Positions 1-10,962 of a stretch of DNA of 52,784 bases are shown piece after piece. Under the pieces are notes generated by a model, which ran no database searches, was not told the origin of the DNA, and saw nothing but the letters and a program-made list of their open reading frames with translations. Location: contig JAILZS010000015.1 in the NCBI GenBank assembly GCA_023512375.1, forward strand, positions 1-52,784. The letters are read 5' to 3'. Numbering within the stretch: position 1 is the stretch's first letter; every line of letters begins with the position of its first letter. The DNA is from Bacillota bacterium. Lineage in GTDB: Bacteria > Bacillota > Sulfobacillia > JAJZYS01 > JAILZS01. The position numbers and the translations under genes were made by a program.

Positions 1-178
1 GTGAAGGCGCGGCGTGTGTTGAGGGCGGCGGCGGGGGCCCCGCCGGGGCGGGGGGGGGGTTGGCCGGGGGGGGGGGCGGGGTTGTGGGGGGGGCGGCGTG
101 GGGGGGGCGGGCGGGGGGGTAGGGGGGGGGGCGGGGGGGGGGGCCCCGGGCGGGCCCCGCCGTCCCCGTCGGCCCCCA
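1..178. other. G-homopolymer-rich, low-complexity edge
   Basis: The plus strand holds G runs of about 7-11 nt (for example 50-59, 66-76, 122-131 and 133-143) with almost no A or T. No credible coding frame or terminator can be recognised. It lies just downstream of the dnaK stop codon. It may be real G-quadruplex-prone sequence or poor base calling near a contig end; the two cannot be separated from sequence alone. Confidence 0.6.
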
Positions 179-2089
<1,911 letters not shown>

Positions 2090-2128
2090 GCCGGTCACCC
2101 TTTCCCTGTCCTCGAGCCCGCCACGTCG

Positions 2129-2151
2129 GCGACCGGGCCCGGCCCGGTCGC
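2129..2151 (-). promoter_or_regulatory. Inverted repeat in the dnaK 5' leader
   Basis: Ten-base arms (2129-2138 and 2142-2151, GCGACCGGGC / GCCCGGTCGC) flank a 3-nt loop, starting about 3 nt after the predicted transcription start. This is where a CIRCE operator would normally sit, but the sequence is not CIRCE. It could be an RNA hairpin or a protein site. Confidence 0.45.
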
Positions 2152-2160
2152 AGCACCGCC

Positions 2161-2189
2161 ATTATAGGAAGCCGCGCCCAAACCGTCAA
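2161..2189 (-). promoter_or_regulatory. Sigma-A promoter of dnaK
   Basis: On the minus strand, TTGACG (2184-2189) is followed by 17 nt and a perfect TATAAT (2161-2166), which is striking in such GC-rich DNA. The -35 overlaps the stop codon of the upstream carboxypeptidase. It also lies within a 15-bp palindrome, ACCGTCAATGACGGT (2182-2196), that could be an operator. Confidence 0.75.
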
Positions 2190-3328
2190 TGACGGTCAGA
2201 TGTCGTCCCGACCGCCAAAGGCGCCTGCGCCAGAACCCGCCCCCCCGCCTCCAGGACCGCCGTGCCCACCACCGCGCCCGGGCGCGCCGCCGCCGACAGA
2301 CGGGCAGGAAGCCACAGGCGGGTGCGCACCCGCGGCACCAGGGGGCGGGGCACGACGGCCCGCAGCGGGGCCGCGAGGATGACGTCGGCATGGGCGAAGG
2401 GCCGGCCGGCGAGCGGCAGACGCGCCACCCGGCCGGCGAGGGGGCTGGCCACGGGGACGAAGTTGCGGTAGCCCCACTCCAACAGGGCGGCGGACTCCCC
2501 CCACCGGTCGGGGCTGCGGAGGACGACGGCCAGCAGGGGGAATCCTCCGCGCGTGGCCGAGGCGACGAGACAGCGCCCGGCGGCGCTCGTGGTGCCCGTC
2601 TTCACCCCGTCCGCCCCCGCCATCACCTGTAGCAGGCGGTTCGTGTTCGTCATGTCGAACACCCGCCCCTCCTCGTCCTCCACCCGCGCGTGCTCGAGCG
2701 TGACCAGGGCGCGGAAGGCGGGTAGGGCGAGGGCGGCGCGGGCGATGCGGGCCAGGTCGTAGGCGGTGGTGTAATGGCGCGGGTCCGGCAGGCCGTGGGG
2801 GTTCTCGAAGTGGCTGCCCCGCGCACCGAGGGCGCGGGCGACGCGGTTCATGCGCAGGGCGAAGCGTTCGGCGCTGCCGTCCGTCGCCTCTGCCAAGGCC
2901 TCGGCCGCATCGTTGCCCGAGCGCAGGAGGAGGCCCGTCAGCAGGGCGCGCACCCGGATGCGCTCGCCTGCCCTCAGGTGCATGCGCGACCCCTCGGTGG
3001 TCGCGGCGCGACGGCTCACCGTCACCACCCGGTCGAGGTCGCCGCGCTGAAGCACCAGGTAGGCGGTGAGGATCTTCGTCGTGCTGGCCGGCGGCCGGCG
3101 CACAAAGGCGGCGTGCTCGTACAGGACACGGCCAGTCACCGGATCCATGAGCAGGGCGCTGGCGCTCCCCAGGGCGAAGGGAAGGGGCCCGATCTCCCGC
3201 CCCACCCGCCAATGGGGTACCACCGGTGTTCGCCACAGGTCGTCGGCGCGCGCCGCGGTGGCGCGGCCGGGGGCGCACGCCAGGACGGCGGCGAGGGCAA
3301 AGGAGGCGGCCCCGGGCCATGGGCGCAA
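2186..3328 (-). CDS. D-alanyl-D-alanine carboxypeptidase (PBP5/DacF family)
   Basis: This is a serine D,D-carboxypeptidase (peptidase S11) that trims the terminal D-Ala of peptidoglycan stem peptides outside the membrane. The active-site motifs are S82-T-T-K85, SGN (137-139) and K243-T-G. An N-terminal hydrophobic stretch with an Ala-rich region looks like a signal peptide. A weakly conserved C-terminal domain follows. The start is TTG, supported by a GGGGGTGA ribosome site 4-5 nt upstream. It is a paralogue of the dacF gene at 37710-38948, with a different C-terminus. Its 3' end carries the -35 element of the dnaK promoter. Confidence 0.92.
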   Translation of the reverse strand: MRPWPGAASFALAAVLACAPGRATAARADDLWRTPVVPHWRVGREIGPLPFALGSASALLMDPVTGRVLYEHAAFVRRPPASTTKILTAYLVLQRGDLDRVVTVSRRAATTEGSRMHLRAGERIRVRALLTGLLLRSGNDAAEALAEATDGSAERFALRMNRVARALGARGSHFENPHGLPDPRHYTTAYDLARIARAALALPAFRALVTLEHARVEDEEGRVFDMTNTNRLLQVMAGADGVKTGTTSAAGRCLVASATRGGFPLLAVVLRSPDRWGESAALLEWGYRNFVPVASPLAGRVARLPLAGRPFAHADVILAAPLRAVVPRPLVPRVRTRLWLPARLSAAARPGAVVGTAVLEAGGRVLAQAPLAVGTTSDRH

Positions 3329-3441
3329 GGCATCACCCCCGCCCTAGTGTGCCGCGCCCGCCCGTCCCCCACGCCCGCATCGACGGCGCGGCGCGGCCGC
3401 CCGGCGACCGCGCCGCTTCGCCCCGCCCAACCCTGAGGCGC

Positions 3442-3702
3442 CTACTTGCTGTAGAAGGCGGCGTTCTTCTGAACGTACGACTGGAACTCGGGGGGCACGG
3501 CGTCGCCCGGATAGATGGCGTTCACCGGGCACTCGGGCTCGCACGCGCCGCAGTCGATGCACACGTTGGGGTCGATGAACAGCTGGTCCGTGTCCGCGTA
3601 GCCGGCCTCCTCGGGGCCGGGGTGGATGCAGTCGACGGGGCAGACCTGCACGCACGACGCATCCTTCGTTCCGATGCACGCTTCCGTGATGACGTAGGCC
3701 AC
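3442..3702 (-). CDS. Seven-iron ferredoxin ([3Fe-4S][4Fe-4S])
   Basis: This is a small electron carrier of 86 residues. Cysteines at 9, 17, 21 and 25 form the C-x7-C-x3-C-P pattern typical of 7Fe ferredoxins. C48-x2-C51-x2-C54-x3-C58-P forms the second site. By analogy with Azotobacter FdI, C9, C17 and C58 would hold the 3Fe cluster, and C21, C48, C51 and C54 the 4Fe cluster. It starts at GTG with GAGGAGG about 10 nt upstream. The redox partner cannot be told from its neighbours. Confidence 0.95.
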   Translation of the reverse strand: MAYVITEACIGTKDASCVQVCPVDCIHPGPEEAGYADTDQLFIDPNVCIDCGACEPECPVNAIYPGDAVPPEFQSYVQKNAAFYSK

Positions 3703-3852
3703 CTCTCGGCTCCTCCTCGCCAGTGAGCTTCGGCCGCGCGGGACCGCCGCGGAACCTGGACCCAGCGCGCGCGCCGGCCGCCGTCGTCCGGCGCGCCGCC
3801 TCCCGTTGCGGGCAGTTCGCTAGGCCCGCCGCCAGCACCTTCCTCCTCCGCC

Positions 3853-5088
3853 TCAGCGCGCGCTTCGGGCTTGCGCCGCCGCCACCGCGCGGGCCACATC
3901 GGCCAGGATCTCCTCCGGCTCCTCGATCCCCACCGACAGGCGCACCAGGTCCTCGGTCACCCCCGCCGCCTCACGCTCGGCCGCGCTCAGGGCGCGGTGG
4001 GAGGCGGTGGCGGGATGGAGGGCGAGGGAGACCAGATCGCCCAAGGTAGGCCCGGTGCGCACGCGCTCCAGGTGCTCCAGCGTCGCCCACGCCGTCTCCC
4101 GACCCCCGTCGAGGCGCAGGGTGAGCACGCCGCCGAAGCCGCGGTCGCCGAACAGGCGGCGGGCGACGGCATGGTCGGGATGGGAGGCGAGCCCGGGGTA
4201 GACGACCTCCCGCACCCCCGCCACCTCGCGCAGGCGCTCGGCCAGCCACAGGGCGCTTTCGCTCTGGCGCCGCACGCGCAACCCCAGGGTCCTCAGGCCG
4301 CGCAACACGAGGTAGCATGCCCACGGCTCCAGCACGGCCCCGTAGAGGCGTGCCAGGCGGCGGACGGGGGCGGCGGCGGCCGCCCCCAGGGCCACCACCC
4401 CCGCCACCACGTCGCCGTGTCCGCCCAGGTACTTCGTGGCGCTTTCCACCACGGCGTCGGCGCCCAACGCCGCCGGACGCACCAGGGCAGGGCTGGCGAA
4501 GGTGTTGTCGACCACGAGGCGCCCCCCCGCGGCGTGCACCGCCTGCGCCAGCACCTCGAGGTCCGCCACCCGGAGCAGGGGATTGGCGATCGTCTCCACC
4601 AGCACGAGGCGTGGCCGCTCCCGGGCCACGACCTCCAGGGCGTTGGGCGTCGGCGCAAGCGGCACCCGCACCACCCGGGTGCCGTCCGCCCGCCGCCGCT
4701 CGAGCAGAGCCGACGTGGCGCCGTACAGGTCGGTGGAGGCGACGATGGTGTGCCCCTCACCAGGCGGCGCCAGCGCGTCCAGCACGAGATGCAGCGCGGC
4801 CATGCCGCTGGCCGCCGCCACCGCCTCGTCCGTGCCCTCGAGGGCGGCCACCGCGCGCTCCAGGGCCGCCGCCGTGGGATGGCCGTGGCGCGCGTAGTGG
4901 AATCCGCCCCCACCCCCCAGGGCCGCGTCCAAGGCGGCCATGGAGGCGTATGCGGCGCTCGTGCTCAGCTCCACGGACGGCACGAGGGGGACGGCGTCGC
5001 CACCTGTCGCCGCCTCGCCCGCGCGCGCCGCCTCCCCCACGGAGGCGAACGGCCGGCGCCCTTCCTCCCCCTCCGAACTCGCCATCAT
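3853..5088 (-). CDS. PLP-dependent trans-sulfuration enzyme (cystathionine gamma-synthase/lyase family)
   Basis: This is a Cys/Met-metabolism PLP enzyme. It carries the substrate/cofactor segment ASTDLYGAT, D194 in VDNTF and the Schiff-base lysine K219 in ESATKYLGGHGD. About 411 residues is standard for cystathionine gamma-synthase, cystathionine gamma-lyase or methionine gamma-lyase; sequence alone does not separate these. Two adjacent ATGs (5088 and 5085) overlap the stop of the RodZ-like gene, and the GGAGG in that gene's last codons fits the ATG at 5085 best, so translation is coupled. An open frame extends further upstream but is an artefact of the neighbouring gene. Confidence 0.9.
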   Translation of the reverse strand: MMASSEGEEGRRPFASVGEAARAGEAATGGDAVPLVPSVELSTSAAYASMAALDAALGGGGGFHYARHGHPTAAALERAVAALEGTDEAVAAASGMAALHLVLDALAPPGEGHTIVASTDLYGATSALLERRRADGTRVVRVPLAPTPNALEVVARERPRLVLVETIANPLLRVADLEVLAQAVHAAGGRLVVDNTFASPALVRPAALGADAVVESATKYLGGHGDVVAGVVALGAAAAAPVRRLARLYGAVLEPWACYLVLRGLRTLGLRVRRQSESALWLAERLREVAGVREVVYPGLASHPDHAVARRLFGDRGFGGVLTLRLDGGRETAWATLEHLERVRTGPTLGDLVSLALHPATASHRALSAAEREAAGVTEDLVRLSVGIEEPEEILADVARAVAAAQARSAR

Positions 5089-6098
5089 CCGCCTCCCTGG
5101 GGCGTGAGGGTCACGACCCACACCCGCCCGCCCACCCAGGGCCCGACGGCTTCCCCGTTGAGGCTGCCGCTGGCGCGCCACGCCGCGCCCAGGGTGAGCG
5201 TCACGGGACGCGCGCTCGTGAGATCCAGCGCCTGCCCCGCCTGATATACGTGGTTGATGAGGTAGCCCAAGGCGCCGCTCTCCTCCACCCCCACCCAGCA
5301 GGCCCCCGAGAACGCGAGGTGCAGGCGCACCTCGGGTCCGTGGACGCGGTAGCTGGCGCGCGCCCGGGGGCGGTCGAAGGCGGTCGTCGTGTAGCCGGTG
5401 CCCGAGGAGGCACCGCCGCCCGTGGAGTTGCTGGCACCGGCGCCCCCGGCGGGCGGTTTCACGCTCGAGCTGCCGCCGCGGCCGCCCTGGGCCGGCCCGG
5501 CCCCGCCCGCCGCCACGGGGGGACGGGCCGGATGGCCGCCCTTCGCCGCCGCCGGGGGACGCCCCGCCGGCGACCGCCCCATACGCACGAAATTGTCCAC
5601 GATCCCGGCCAACAGCGCCGCCACCACGAGCGTGGCGAGGACGCCCCATAAGGGTGAGGTCCAACGCCGTCGAGCCGACCGAGGCCCCAGCTCGGACAGG
5701 CGCGCCGCGGTGCGCCGGACGCGCTCCTCGCCGGAGCGGGCACGCGACCGCGGCCGGTAGGTGAGCGCCTCGTCCCCCTCCCGGCGCGGGGCCGCTGCCT
5801 CGGGCGGCGGCGCCGGCCGGGGCGGCGGCGGCGGCGGGGCGTCACCGAATGCCTCGGCGATGAGCTCCTCAGGCGGCAGCCCCAGGTACTGGGCGTAACT
5901 GCGCAGGAAGAGTCGGGCCCAGAACTCGCCCGGGAAGGCGGTGTAGTCGCCCTCCTCCAACGCTTTCAGGTAGCTCTCGCGGATGCGGGTGCTCTCCGCC
6001 ACGTCCGCCAGCGAACGCCCGAACGCCTCCCGGCACTCGCGCAGGGCTCGGCCGACGCCTCGGGCCCCCCGCACCGGACCCCCTGCCGTGTCGCCCAT
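5085..6098 (-). CDS. RodZ-like helix-turn-helix membrane protein (DUF4115)
   Basis: An N-terminal HTH_25 domain (about residues 14-85) is followed by a proline-rich linker and a basic stretch. One membrane helix spans about 149-171. A Gly/Ser/Pro-rich region precedes a C-terminal DUF4115 beta domain (about 250-337). This is the RodZ architecture, which anchors MreB and helps organise elongation of the cell wall. The DNA-binding-like domain would be cytosolic and DUF4115 outside. It sits between asnS and the trans-sulfuration gene in a tight minus-strand run. Confidence 0.85.
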   Translation of the reverse strand: MGDTAGGPVRGARGVGRALRECREAFGRSLADVAESTRIRESYLKALEEGDYTAFPGEFWARLFLRSYAQYLGLPPEELIAEAFGDAPPPPPPRPAPPPEAAAPRREGDEALTYRPRSRARSGEERVRRTAARLSELGPRSARRRWTSPLWGVLATLVVAALLAGIVDNFVRMGRSPAGRPPAAAKGGHPARPPVAAGGAGPAQGGRGGSSSVKPPAGGAGASNSTGGGASSGTGYTTTAFDRPRARASYRVHGPEVRLHLAFSGACWVGVEESGALGYLINHVYQAGQALDLTSARPVTLTLGAAWRASGSLNGEAVGPWVGGRVWVVTLTPQGGG

Positions 6099-6119
6099 CC
6101 CGCACCCCCCCTCGCCCCG

Positions 6120-7430
6120 TCAGGGCCGTAGCCGGTTGTAGGTGCGCGGGAACGGCACCGCCTCCCGCACGTGGTCGAGGCCTGCGATCCACGCCACGGT
6201 GCGCTCGATGCCCAGCCCGAAACCGCTGTGCACCACGCCGCCGTACCGCCTCAGGTCGAGGTACCAGTCGTAGGCCGCCTCGTCCAGACCCGCCTCCTGC
6301 AGGCGCCGGCGCAGGAGGTCCGCGTCGGCGATGCGCTGGCTGCCGCCGATGATCTCGCCGTACCCTTCCGGCGCCAACAGGTCGGCGGCCAGCACGCGGT
6401 CCGGCCGGCCCGGCTCGGGCTCCATGTAGAACGGTTTCACCGCCCGCGGGAAGGCGTGCACGAACAGGGGGCGGTCGAAGGCCTGGGAGAGCGCCGTCTC
6501 ATGCGGGGCGCCGAAGTCCTCCTCCGGCCCGAGCGCGAGCCCCTGGGCGCGAAGCCACTCGGCCGCGTCGTCGTAGCGCAGGCGGGGGAAGGGCGGACGC
6601 ACCCGCTCCAGGGGGGCCGTATCGCGCTCGAGCGTCCGAAGCGCCTCCCCGCACCGCTCCAGGACGCGTTCGACCACGTAGGTCACCAGGCGCTCCTGCA
6701 GCGCCATGCTCCCTTCCAGATCGCAAAACGCCATCTCCGGCTCAAGCATCCAGAACTCGAGCAGGTGGCGGCGCGTCTTGGAGCGCTCGGCCCGGAACGT
6801 GGGCCCCAGCGTGTACACGCGCCCCAGGGCCATGGCCGCCGCCTCCGCGTACAGCTGGCCGCTCTGGGTAAGGTAGGCGGGCTCCCCGAAGTAGTCGGTG
6901 CGGAAGAGCTGGGTCGTGTTCTCCGCCGCCGTGCCCATGAGGATGGGGGCGTCCACCCGCACGAACCCCTCGCCGCGCAGGAAGGCCTCTGCCGCCCACA
7001 GGACGGTGTCGCGGATGCGCATCACCGCCGCCGGGCGGCGGTGGCGCAACCACAGGTGGCGGTGGTCGAGGAGGAACTCGATGCCGTGCTCCTTGGGCGC
7101 GATCGGGTAGTCCGCGGCGGGCGAGAGGACCTCCAGTTCCTCCACCTCCACCTCGTACCCGCCGGGGGCGCGGGGCTGGGCGCGCACCGGTCCCACCACG
7201 CGAAGCGCGCTCTCCTGCCCCAGGCCCTCGGCTCGCGCGAAGGCCTCGGGCGCGTGGTCGCGGCGCACGACCGCCTGCACCTCGCCGCTGCCATCGCGCA
7301 CCACCAGGAAGGCGATGGCGCCATGCCCCCGCCGGTGCGTGAGCCACCCCGCCACCTGGACGCGTTCTCCCTCGCGCCCGGGAAGTTCCGCCACCCGGGT
7401 CGGCCCGACCGCCGCCCCCACCGCCCTCAC
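6120..7430 (-). CDS. asnS: Asparaginyl-tRNA synthetase
   Basis: This is a class IIb aminoacyl-tRNA synthetase that charges tRNA-Asn. It has an N-terminal OB-fold anticodon-binding domain (about 20-115), motif 2 around [21 protein letters not shown], and motif 3 [12 protein letters not shown]. It ends PRTYNRLRP, the AsnRS-type terminus, whereas AspRS has a different ending and an insertion domain absent here. 436 residues is typical. Its start overlaps the stop of the acyl-CoA dehydrogenase gene by 4 nt. Confidence 0.95.
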   Translation of the reverse strand: MRAVGAAVGPTRVAELPGREGERVQVAGWLTHRRGHGAIAFLVVRDGSGEVQAVVRRDHAPEAFARAEGLGQESALRVVGPVRAQPRAPGGYEVEVEELEVLSPAADYPIAPKEHGIEFLLDHRHLWLRHRRPAAVMRIRDTVLWAAEAFLRGEGFVRVDAPILMGTAAENTTQLFRTDYFGEPAYLTQSGQLYAEAAAMALGRVYTLGPTFRAERSKTRRHLLEFWMLEPEMAFCDLEGSMALQERLVTYVVERVLERCGEALRTLERDTAPLERVRPPFPRLRYDDAAEWLRAQGLALGPEEDFGAPHETALSQAFDRPLFVHAFPRAVKPFYMEPEPGRPDRVLAADLLAPEGYGEIIGGSQRIADADLLRRRLQEAGLDEAAYDWYLDLRRYGGVVHSGFGLGIERTVAWIAGLDHVREAVPFPRTYNRLRP

Positions 7431-8578
7431 CGCCCCTCCTCTCCTCCCAGCCCTAGCCCGCGGGCGATCACGAGGCGCTGGATCTCGCTCGTGCCCTCGC
7501 CGATCTCGAGCAACTTGGCGTCGCGCAGGTAACGCTCCACCGGGAAGTCCGCCATGTAGCCGTTGCCGCCGTGGATCTGCACCGCCTCGTTCGCCGCCCG
7601 GAAGGCCGCCTCGGTGGCGAAGAGCTTGGCCATGGCGGCCACCTGCCGGTAGTCCTCGCCCCTGTCCTTGAGCCAGGCCGCCTTGAGCGTCGCCGTGCGG
7701 GCGAGTTCCACCGCCGTGGCCATGTCGGCGAGCTTGAATCGGATCGCCTGGAAGGCGGCGATCGGGCGCCCGAACTGGCGCCGCTGGCGGGCGTAGGCGA
7801 GCGAGGCGTCCAGGGCCGCCTGGGCGACGCCCACGGCGAGGGCGGCGATGGAGATGCGGCCCCCGTCCAGCACCTCCAGGAACTGTGCCAGGCCCCGACC
7901 GCGCCGTCCGAGCACGGCCTCGGGTCCCACCCGTACGCCCTCCAGCACCACCTCCGCCGTCTCCGACGCACGCATCCCCATCTTGTGGTAGGGAACCGAG
8001 GTGGTGAGCCCCGGCGTGCCCCGCTCCACGAGGAAAGCGGAGATGGAGCCGTCCGCCTCGCGCGCCGTCACCGCGATGGCCCGGGCGCTATGGCCGTTCG
8101 TGATGAACTGCTTGCGCCCGTCCAGGACAAAGCTCCCCGCCTCCTCGCGCACGCGTGTGCGCGTCCCGCCCGCGTCCGACCCCGCCTCGGGTTCGGTCAG
8201 GCCGAACGCGACCAGCGCCTCCCCCCGGCATGCGGGCACCAGGTAGCGCGCCTTCTGCTCAGGCGTACCGAAGAGGTGAAGGACACCCTCTCCCAGGGAG
8301 ACGGCCGCGACATAGGAGAGGGCGGTGGAGGCGCATGCGCGGGCGATCTCCTCCGCCACGAGGGCGTAGGCCACGGTGCCGGCGCCGCTTCCCCCCTCCT
8401 CTTCCGGGTACGGAAGGCCCATGAGGCCAAGCTCGCCTGCCCGCGCCAACAGGGCGGGCTCGAAGGTGGCGGTGCGGTCGCGAGCCGCCGCCCCGGGCGC
8501 CACCTCGCGCTGCGCGAAAGCGCGGGCGGTGTCGCGGATCCGGCGGTCCGCCTCGTCCAACGCGAAGTCCGTGCCCAT
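7427..8578 (-). CDS. Acyl-CoA dehydrogenase
   Basis: This is an FAD-dependent alpha,beta-dehydrogenase of acyl-CoA thioesters in the cytosol, feeding electrons to ETF. FAD/substrate motifs [11 protein letters not shown] and KQFITNG are present, as are the [10 protein letters not shown] segment and QIHGGNGY. The catalytic-base region [10 protein letters not shown] has the expected Glu at about residue 361. 383 residues is standard for short-chain or branched-chain members; chain-length preference cannot be read. It overlaps asnS by 4 nt. Confidence 0.95.
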   Translation of the reverse strand: MGTDFALDEADRRIRDTARAFAQREVAPGAAARDRTATFEPALLARAGELGLMGLPYPEEEGGSGAGTVAYALVAEEIARACASTALSYVAAVSLGEGVLHLFGTPEQKARYLVPACRGEALVAFGLTEPEAGSDAGGTRTRVREEAGSFVLDGRKQFITNGHSARAIAVTAREADGSISAFLVERGTPGLTTSVPYHKMGMRASETAEVVLEGVRVGPEAVLGRRGRGLAQFLEVLDGGRISIAALAVGVAQAALDASLAYARQRRQFGRPIAAFQAIRFKLADMATAVELARTATLKAAWLKDRGEDYRQVAAMAKLFATEAAFRAANEAVQIHGGNGYMADFPVERYLRDAKLLEIGEGTSEIQRLVIARGLGLGGEEGR

Positions 8579-8683
8579 CCCCCCCGCGAGGCCTGCCGCC
8601 GACCGGCGAGGATGTTCGCCTCGGGCGCTTGCATTCCTCCGCCCGTCTCCCGGCCTAGGGATGCGGCCTACCCCGGCCGACGT

Positions 8684-9037
8684 CTAGCCCTCGTCCATGA
8701 ACTGGGCAACGTAGCTCCGGGCGCGCGCCAGCGACAGGCGCCGGGGCGGCGGCGTGACGGCGACCGCCCCGACAGCGGCCACCGCGAAGGCGACGGCGTA
8801 CCCCACCACCACGGCGCCCGCCGAGCCGGCAGCCAACAGCGCCTCCACCAACATGCCCACCGGGACGAGCGAGGCGACTGCCAGCACCGCCCCGACCGCG
8901 AAGGAGGGGTTGGCGCGACCCGAGGCGTAGCTCCGCCTGAGCCACACCCCGAGCGGCAGGTAGTCGAGGTAGGTGGGGGTGAAACCGAAGCCCATGAACA
9001 GCGCCAGGATGAGACCCGCGATCTTCAGCGTGACCAA
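8684..9037 (-). CDS. Small membrane protein of unknown function
   Basis: I do not recognise a family. Starting at the TTG at 9037 (GGAGGGG ribosome site 8 nt upstream), the product has about 117 residues. A hydrophobic N-terminal helix is followed by a short polar loop (YLDYLPLGVWLRRSYASGR) and two or three Ala/Val/Gly-rich membrane helices. The tail is basic then acidic, ending FMDEG. An open frame continues 29 residues upstream to 9124, but that part is Arg-rich and lacks a ribosome site. It is divergent from the CcdA-like gene. Confidence 0.65.
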   Translation of the reverse strand: MVTLKIAGLILALFMGFGFTPTYLDYLPLGVWLRRSYASGRANPSFAVGAVLAVASLVPVGMLVEALLAAGSAGAVVVGYAVAFAVAAVGAVAVTPPPRRLSLARARSYVAQFMDEG

Positions 9038-9145
9038 CCGTTCTGCCCCTCCCCGCCACTGGCGGCGCGCCGTCTCCGAGCAACGGCGCCGAATCGTGCG
9101 CAGGTCGCGCGTCCAGTGTAGCATAGCGCGCCACGGGCGCCGGCC

Positions 9146-9850
9146 ATGCGGCCGGCGGAGGGCGGCGTGACCGCCGCCGCCGACGCCCTCGCCCTCGCCA
9201 CCGGCGCCGCGGCCGCCTTCAACCCGTGCGGCGTCGGCCTTCTGCCGGGCTATCTGGCCTTCCTCCTCGGCCGACCCGCCCCGGGACGCTGGCCGCTCGC
9301 CCTGGCCGAGGGCCTGGGGGCCGGCGCCGCGATGACCGTCGGCATCCTTGCGCCGTTCGCCCTCGTCGCCCTCACCTTCGGCGCCGTGGCCGGCTGGCTG
9401 GGGCCCCGCCTACCCCTGCTCGGAAGCCTGCTGGGCGCGGCCTTCGCCCTGTGGGGGCTCATCCTCCTGGTGGGGGCAGGGCGGGCCGCGCCGGTCCTCC
9501 CCATCCACGCCCCGCAAGGGGGCGGCCGCGGCCTGTGGGGCGCGGCCGTCTACGGCACCCTGTTCGCCCTGGGCTCGCTCGGCTGCACCTTCCCCCTCTT
9601 CCTGTCCCTGCTCCTGCAGGCCGCTGCCGCGGGCGGCCCGCTCGGGGGAGCGCGGGCGGTGGCCCTGTACGCCCTGGGGATGGGCGCGGTGGTCACCCTG
9701 CTGGCCGTGGCGGCACGCATCGCCCTGGTCACAGCCCGCCGCCTGACGGCGCGGGCCGCAGCCCTCTCGCCCCGCCTCACCGGCGCCGTCGTCCTGGCCT
9801 CCGGCTTGGCCGTGCTCGCCTACTATCGCTACGGGCTCGTCCTCTTCTAG
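9146..9850 (+). CDS. ccdA: CcdA/DsbD-type transmembrane thiol-disulfide transporter
   Basis: This is a polytopic membrane protein of 234 residues with two conserved cysteine sites, FNPCGVGLLPGYLAFLLG near the N-terminus and GSLGCTFPLF in the middle. These are the hallmark of CcdA/DsbD-family proteins that carry reducing equivalents across the membrane for cytochrome c maturation. Its partner is probably the thioredoxin-like protein encoded tail-to-tail; the two stop codons interlock in one CTAG. Location next to a caa3 oxidase whose CtaC and CtaF carry c-type hemes fits this role. Confidence 0.9.
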   Translation: MRPAEGGVTAAADALALATGAAAAFNPCGVGLLPGYLAFLLGRPAPGRWPLALAEGLGAGAAMTVGILAPFALVALTFGAVAGWLGPRLPLLGSLLGAAFALWGLILLVGAGRAAPVLPIHAPQGGGRGLWGAAVYGTLFALGSLGCTFPLFLSLLLQAAAAGGPLGGARAVALYALGMGAVVTLLAVAARIALVTARRLTARAAALSPRLTGAVVLASGLAVLAYYRYGLVLF

Positions 9851-10473
9851 GTACGGCCTGCCGCCTGGGCGGAAGGAGCGTGGGCGCGTACCGCCGCCAC
9901 CAGGGCCGAGAGCGTCAGGACGCCCACATGGCGCCAGCGGACGTGGCCGGCGCCGTCGACCAGTACCACCGTGGGCAGGTCGGTCACGCCGTAGGCGTCG
10001 GTCACGGTCCCGGTGGCGTCCAGGAGCACGGGGAAGTCGAGCCCCTGGCCGTGCACAAAGCGCACCACGTAGCCTGTGGAAGGCTCGGCCAGCCGGAGGT
10101 CGACGGCCACCGGCGGCGGCAGGCCGTCGGTCCGCGCCCGGGCGCCGTAGGCCTTGAGCACCCTCAGGTCGAGGGAGCAGGCGTGGCACCAGGTAGCGAA
10201 AAAGTCCACCAGGCGCGCGCCGCCGTCGGCCGCCGCCACGGCCATGCGCGCCATGCGGCCGTCGGGCAGGATGGCGGCGAGGGTGCGTTGAGGCGCGCGC
10301 CCCGCCGGCAGGAGGCGGGCGCCGGCGTCGGCCGCCGTCGCCGCCTGGGAGGGCGTGAGCGGCAACGGCCCGCGCAAGGCAGCCGGGAGCGCGAGGGCGG
10401 CCCACACCGCCAGACCCGCCGCCCACACCGCCACCGCGGCCCAGAGGAGGCGCCGCCAGCCCGCCAGCCCCAC
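9847..10473 (-). CDS. Membrane-anchored thioredoxin-like protein (TlpA/ResA type)
   Basis: One N-terminal membrane helix (about 7-35) is followed by an extracytoplasmic thioredoxin fold with W95-C-H-A-C99 and the cis-Pro segment TDLPTVVLVDGAG. The probable job is reducing heme-binding CXXCH cysteines or oxidase copper sites, with electrons from the CcdA-like protein. The GTG at 10473 lies just after the DUF420 stop and has a GGGGGTG site; the longer upstream frame overlaps DUF420 and was not used. It is the last gene of the cta run. Confidence 0.88.
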   Translation of the reverse strand: MGLAGWRRLLWAAVAVWAAGLAVWAALALPAALRGPLPLTPSQAATAADAGARLLPAGRAPQRTLAAILPDGRMARMAVAAADGGARLVDFFATWCHACSLDLRVLKAYGARARTDGLPPPVAVDLRLAEPSTGYVVRFVHGQGLDFPVLLDATGTVTDAYGVTDLPTVVLVDGAGHVRWRHVGVLTLSALVAAVRAHAPSAQAAGRT

Positions 10474-10475
10474 GC

Positions 10476-10952
10476 CTAGCCCACCCCCAGGATCGTCCGC
10501 ACCATGTTGTGCGGCGCGCCGGGCGGATAGATCACGTAGAGGAGCAGGAAGACCACCAACCCGGTCCCGGCCGCCACCAGCCACATGACCGCCGTCCAGG
10601 GTGCGAGCCGGCGGTGTCGGCGGAAGCGCCGCCGAAGTGCCCACCGCAGGGTGAAGATCCCCAACACGGCCGCCAGGGTGGCCAAAACGACGTGCGTCTG
10701 CAAGAACACCTGGTAGGCGCCAGCCAGGTGCGCCGGGCCCCCGAAGGTGCTATCGCCGTAGATCAGGCTCTTCGCCACGTAGCTGAGGAAGAACCCCACC
10801 GCCAGGAGCGTGGTGGCGAGCATCGCCCGCCGGTGCGCATGCACTTCGTGGCGGCGGATGCGCACCCACCCCACGATCAGACTGGCCGCACTCGACAGCA
10901 TGAACGCCTCGTTCACGTACCCGAGGACATCGCCGCCGCTCACCCGCTCCAT
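10476..10952 (-). CDS. DUF420 membrane protein, CtaM-like oxidase assembly factor
   Basis: This 158-residue polytopic protein has helices around 13-28, 43-62, 83-101 and 118-140. Histidines in RRHEVHAHRRAM and FLQTHVVLA match the DUF420 family. A DUF420 protein, CtaM, is needed for heme-copper oxidase assembly in Staphylococcus. Its place between ctaG and the thioredoxin gene supports an assembly role here; that part is inference from family and context. Confidence 0.85.
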   Translation of the reverse strand: MERVSGGDVLGYVNEAFMLSSAASLIVGWVRIRRHEVHAHRRAMLATTLLAVGFFLSYVAKSLIYGDSTFGGPAHLAGAYQVFLQTHVVLATLAAVLGIFTLRWALRRRFRRHRRLAPWTAVMWLVAAGTGLVVFLLLYVIYPPGAPHNMVRTILGVG

Positions 10953-10962
10953 CCCCTCCCGC

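Noticed and set aside
2099-2185. CIRCE operator before dnaK
   Set aside because: No TTAGCACTC-N9-GAGTGCTAA-like sequence is present, nor before groES.
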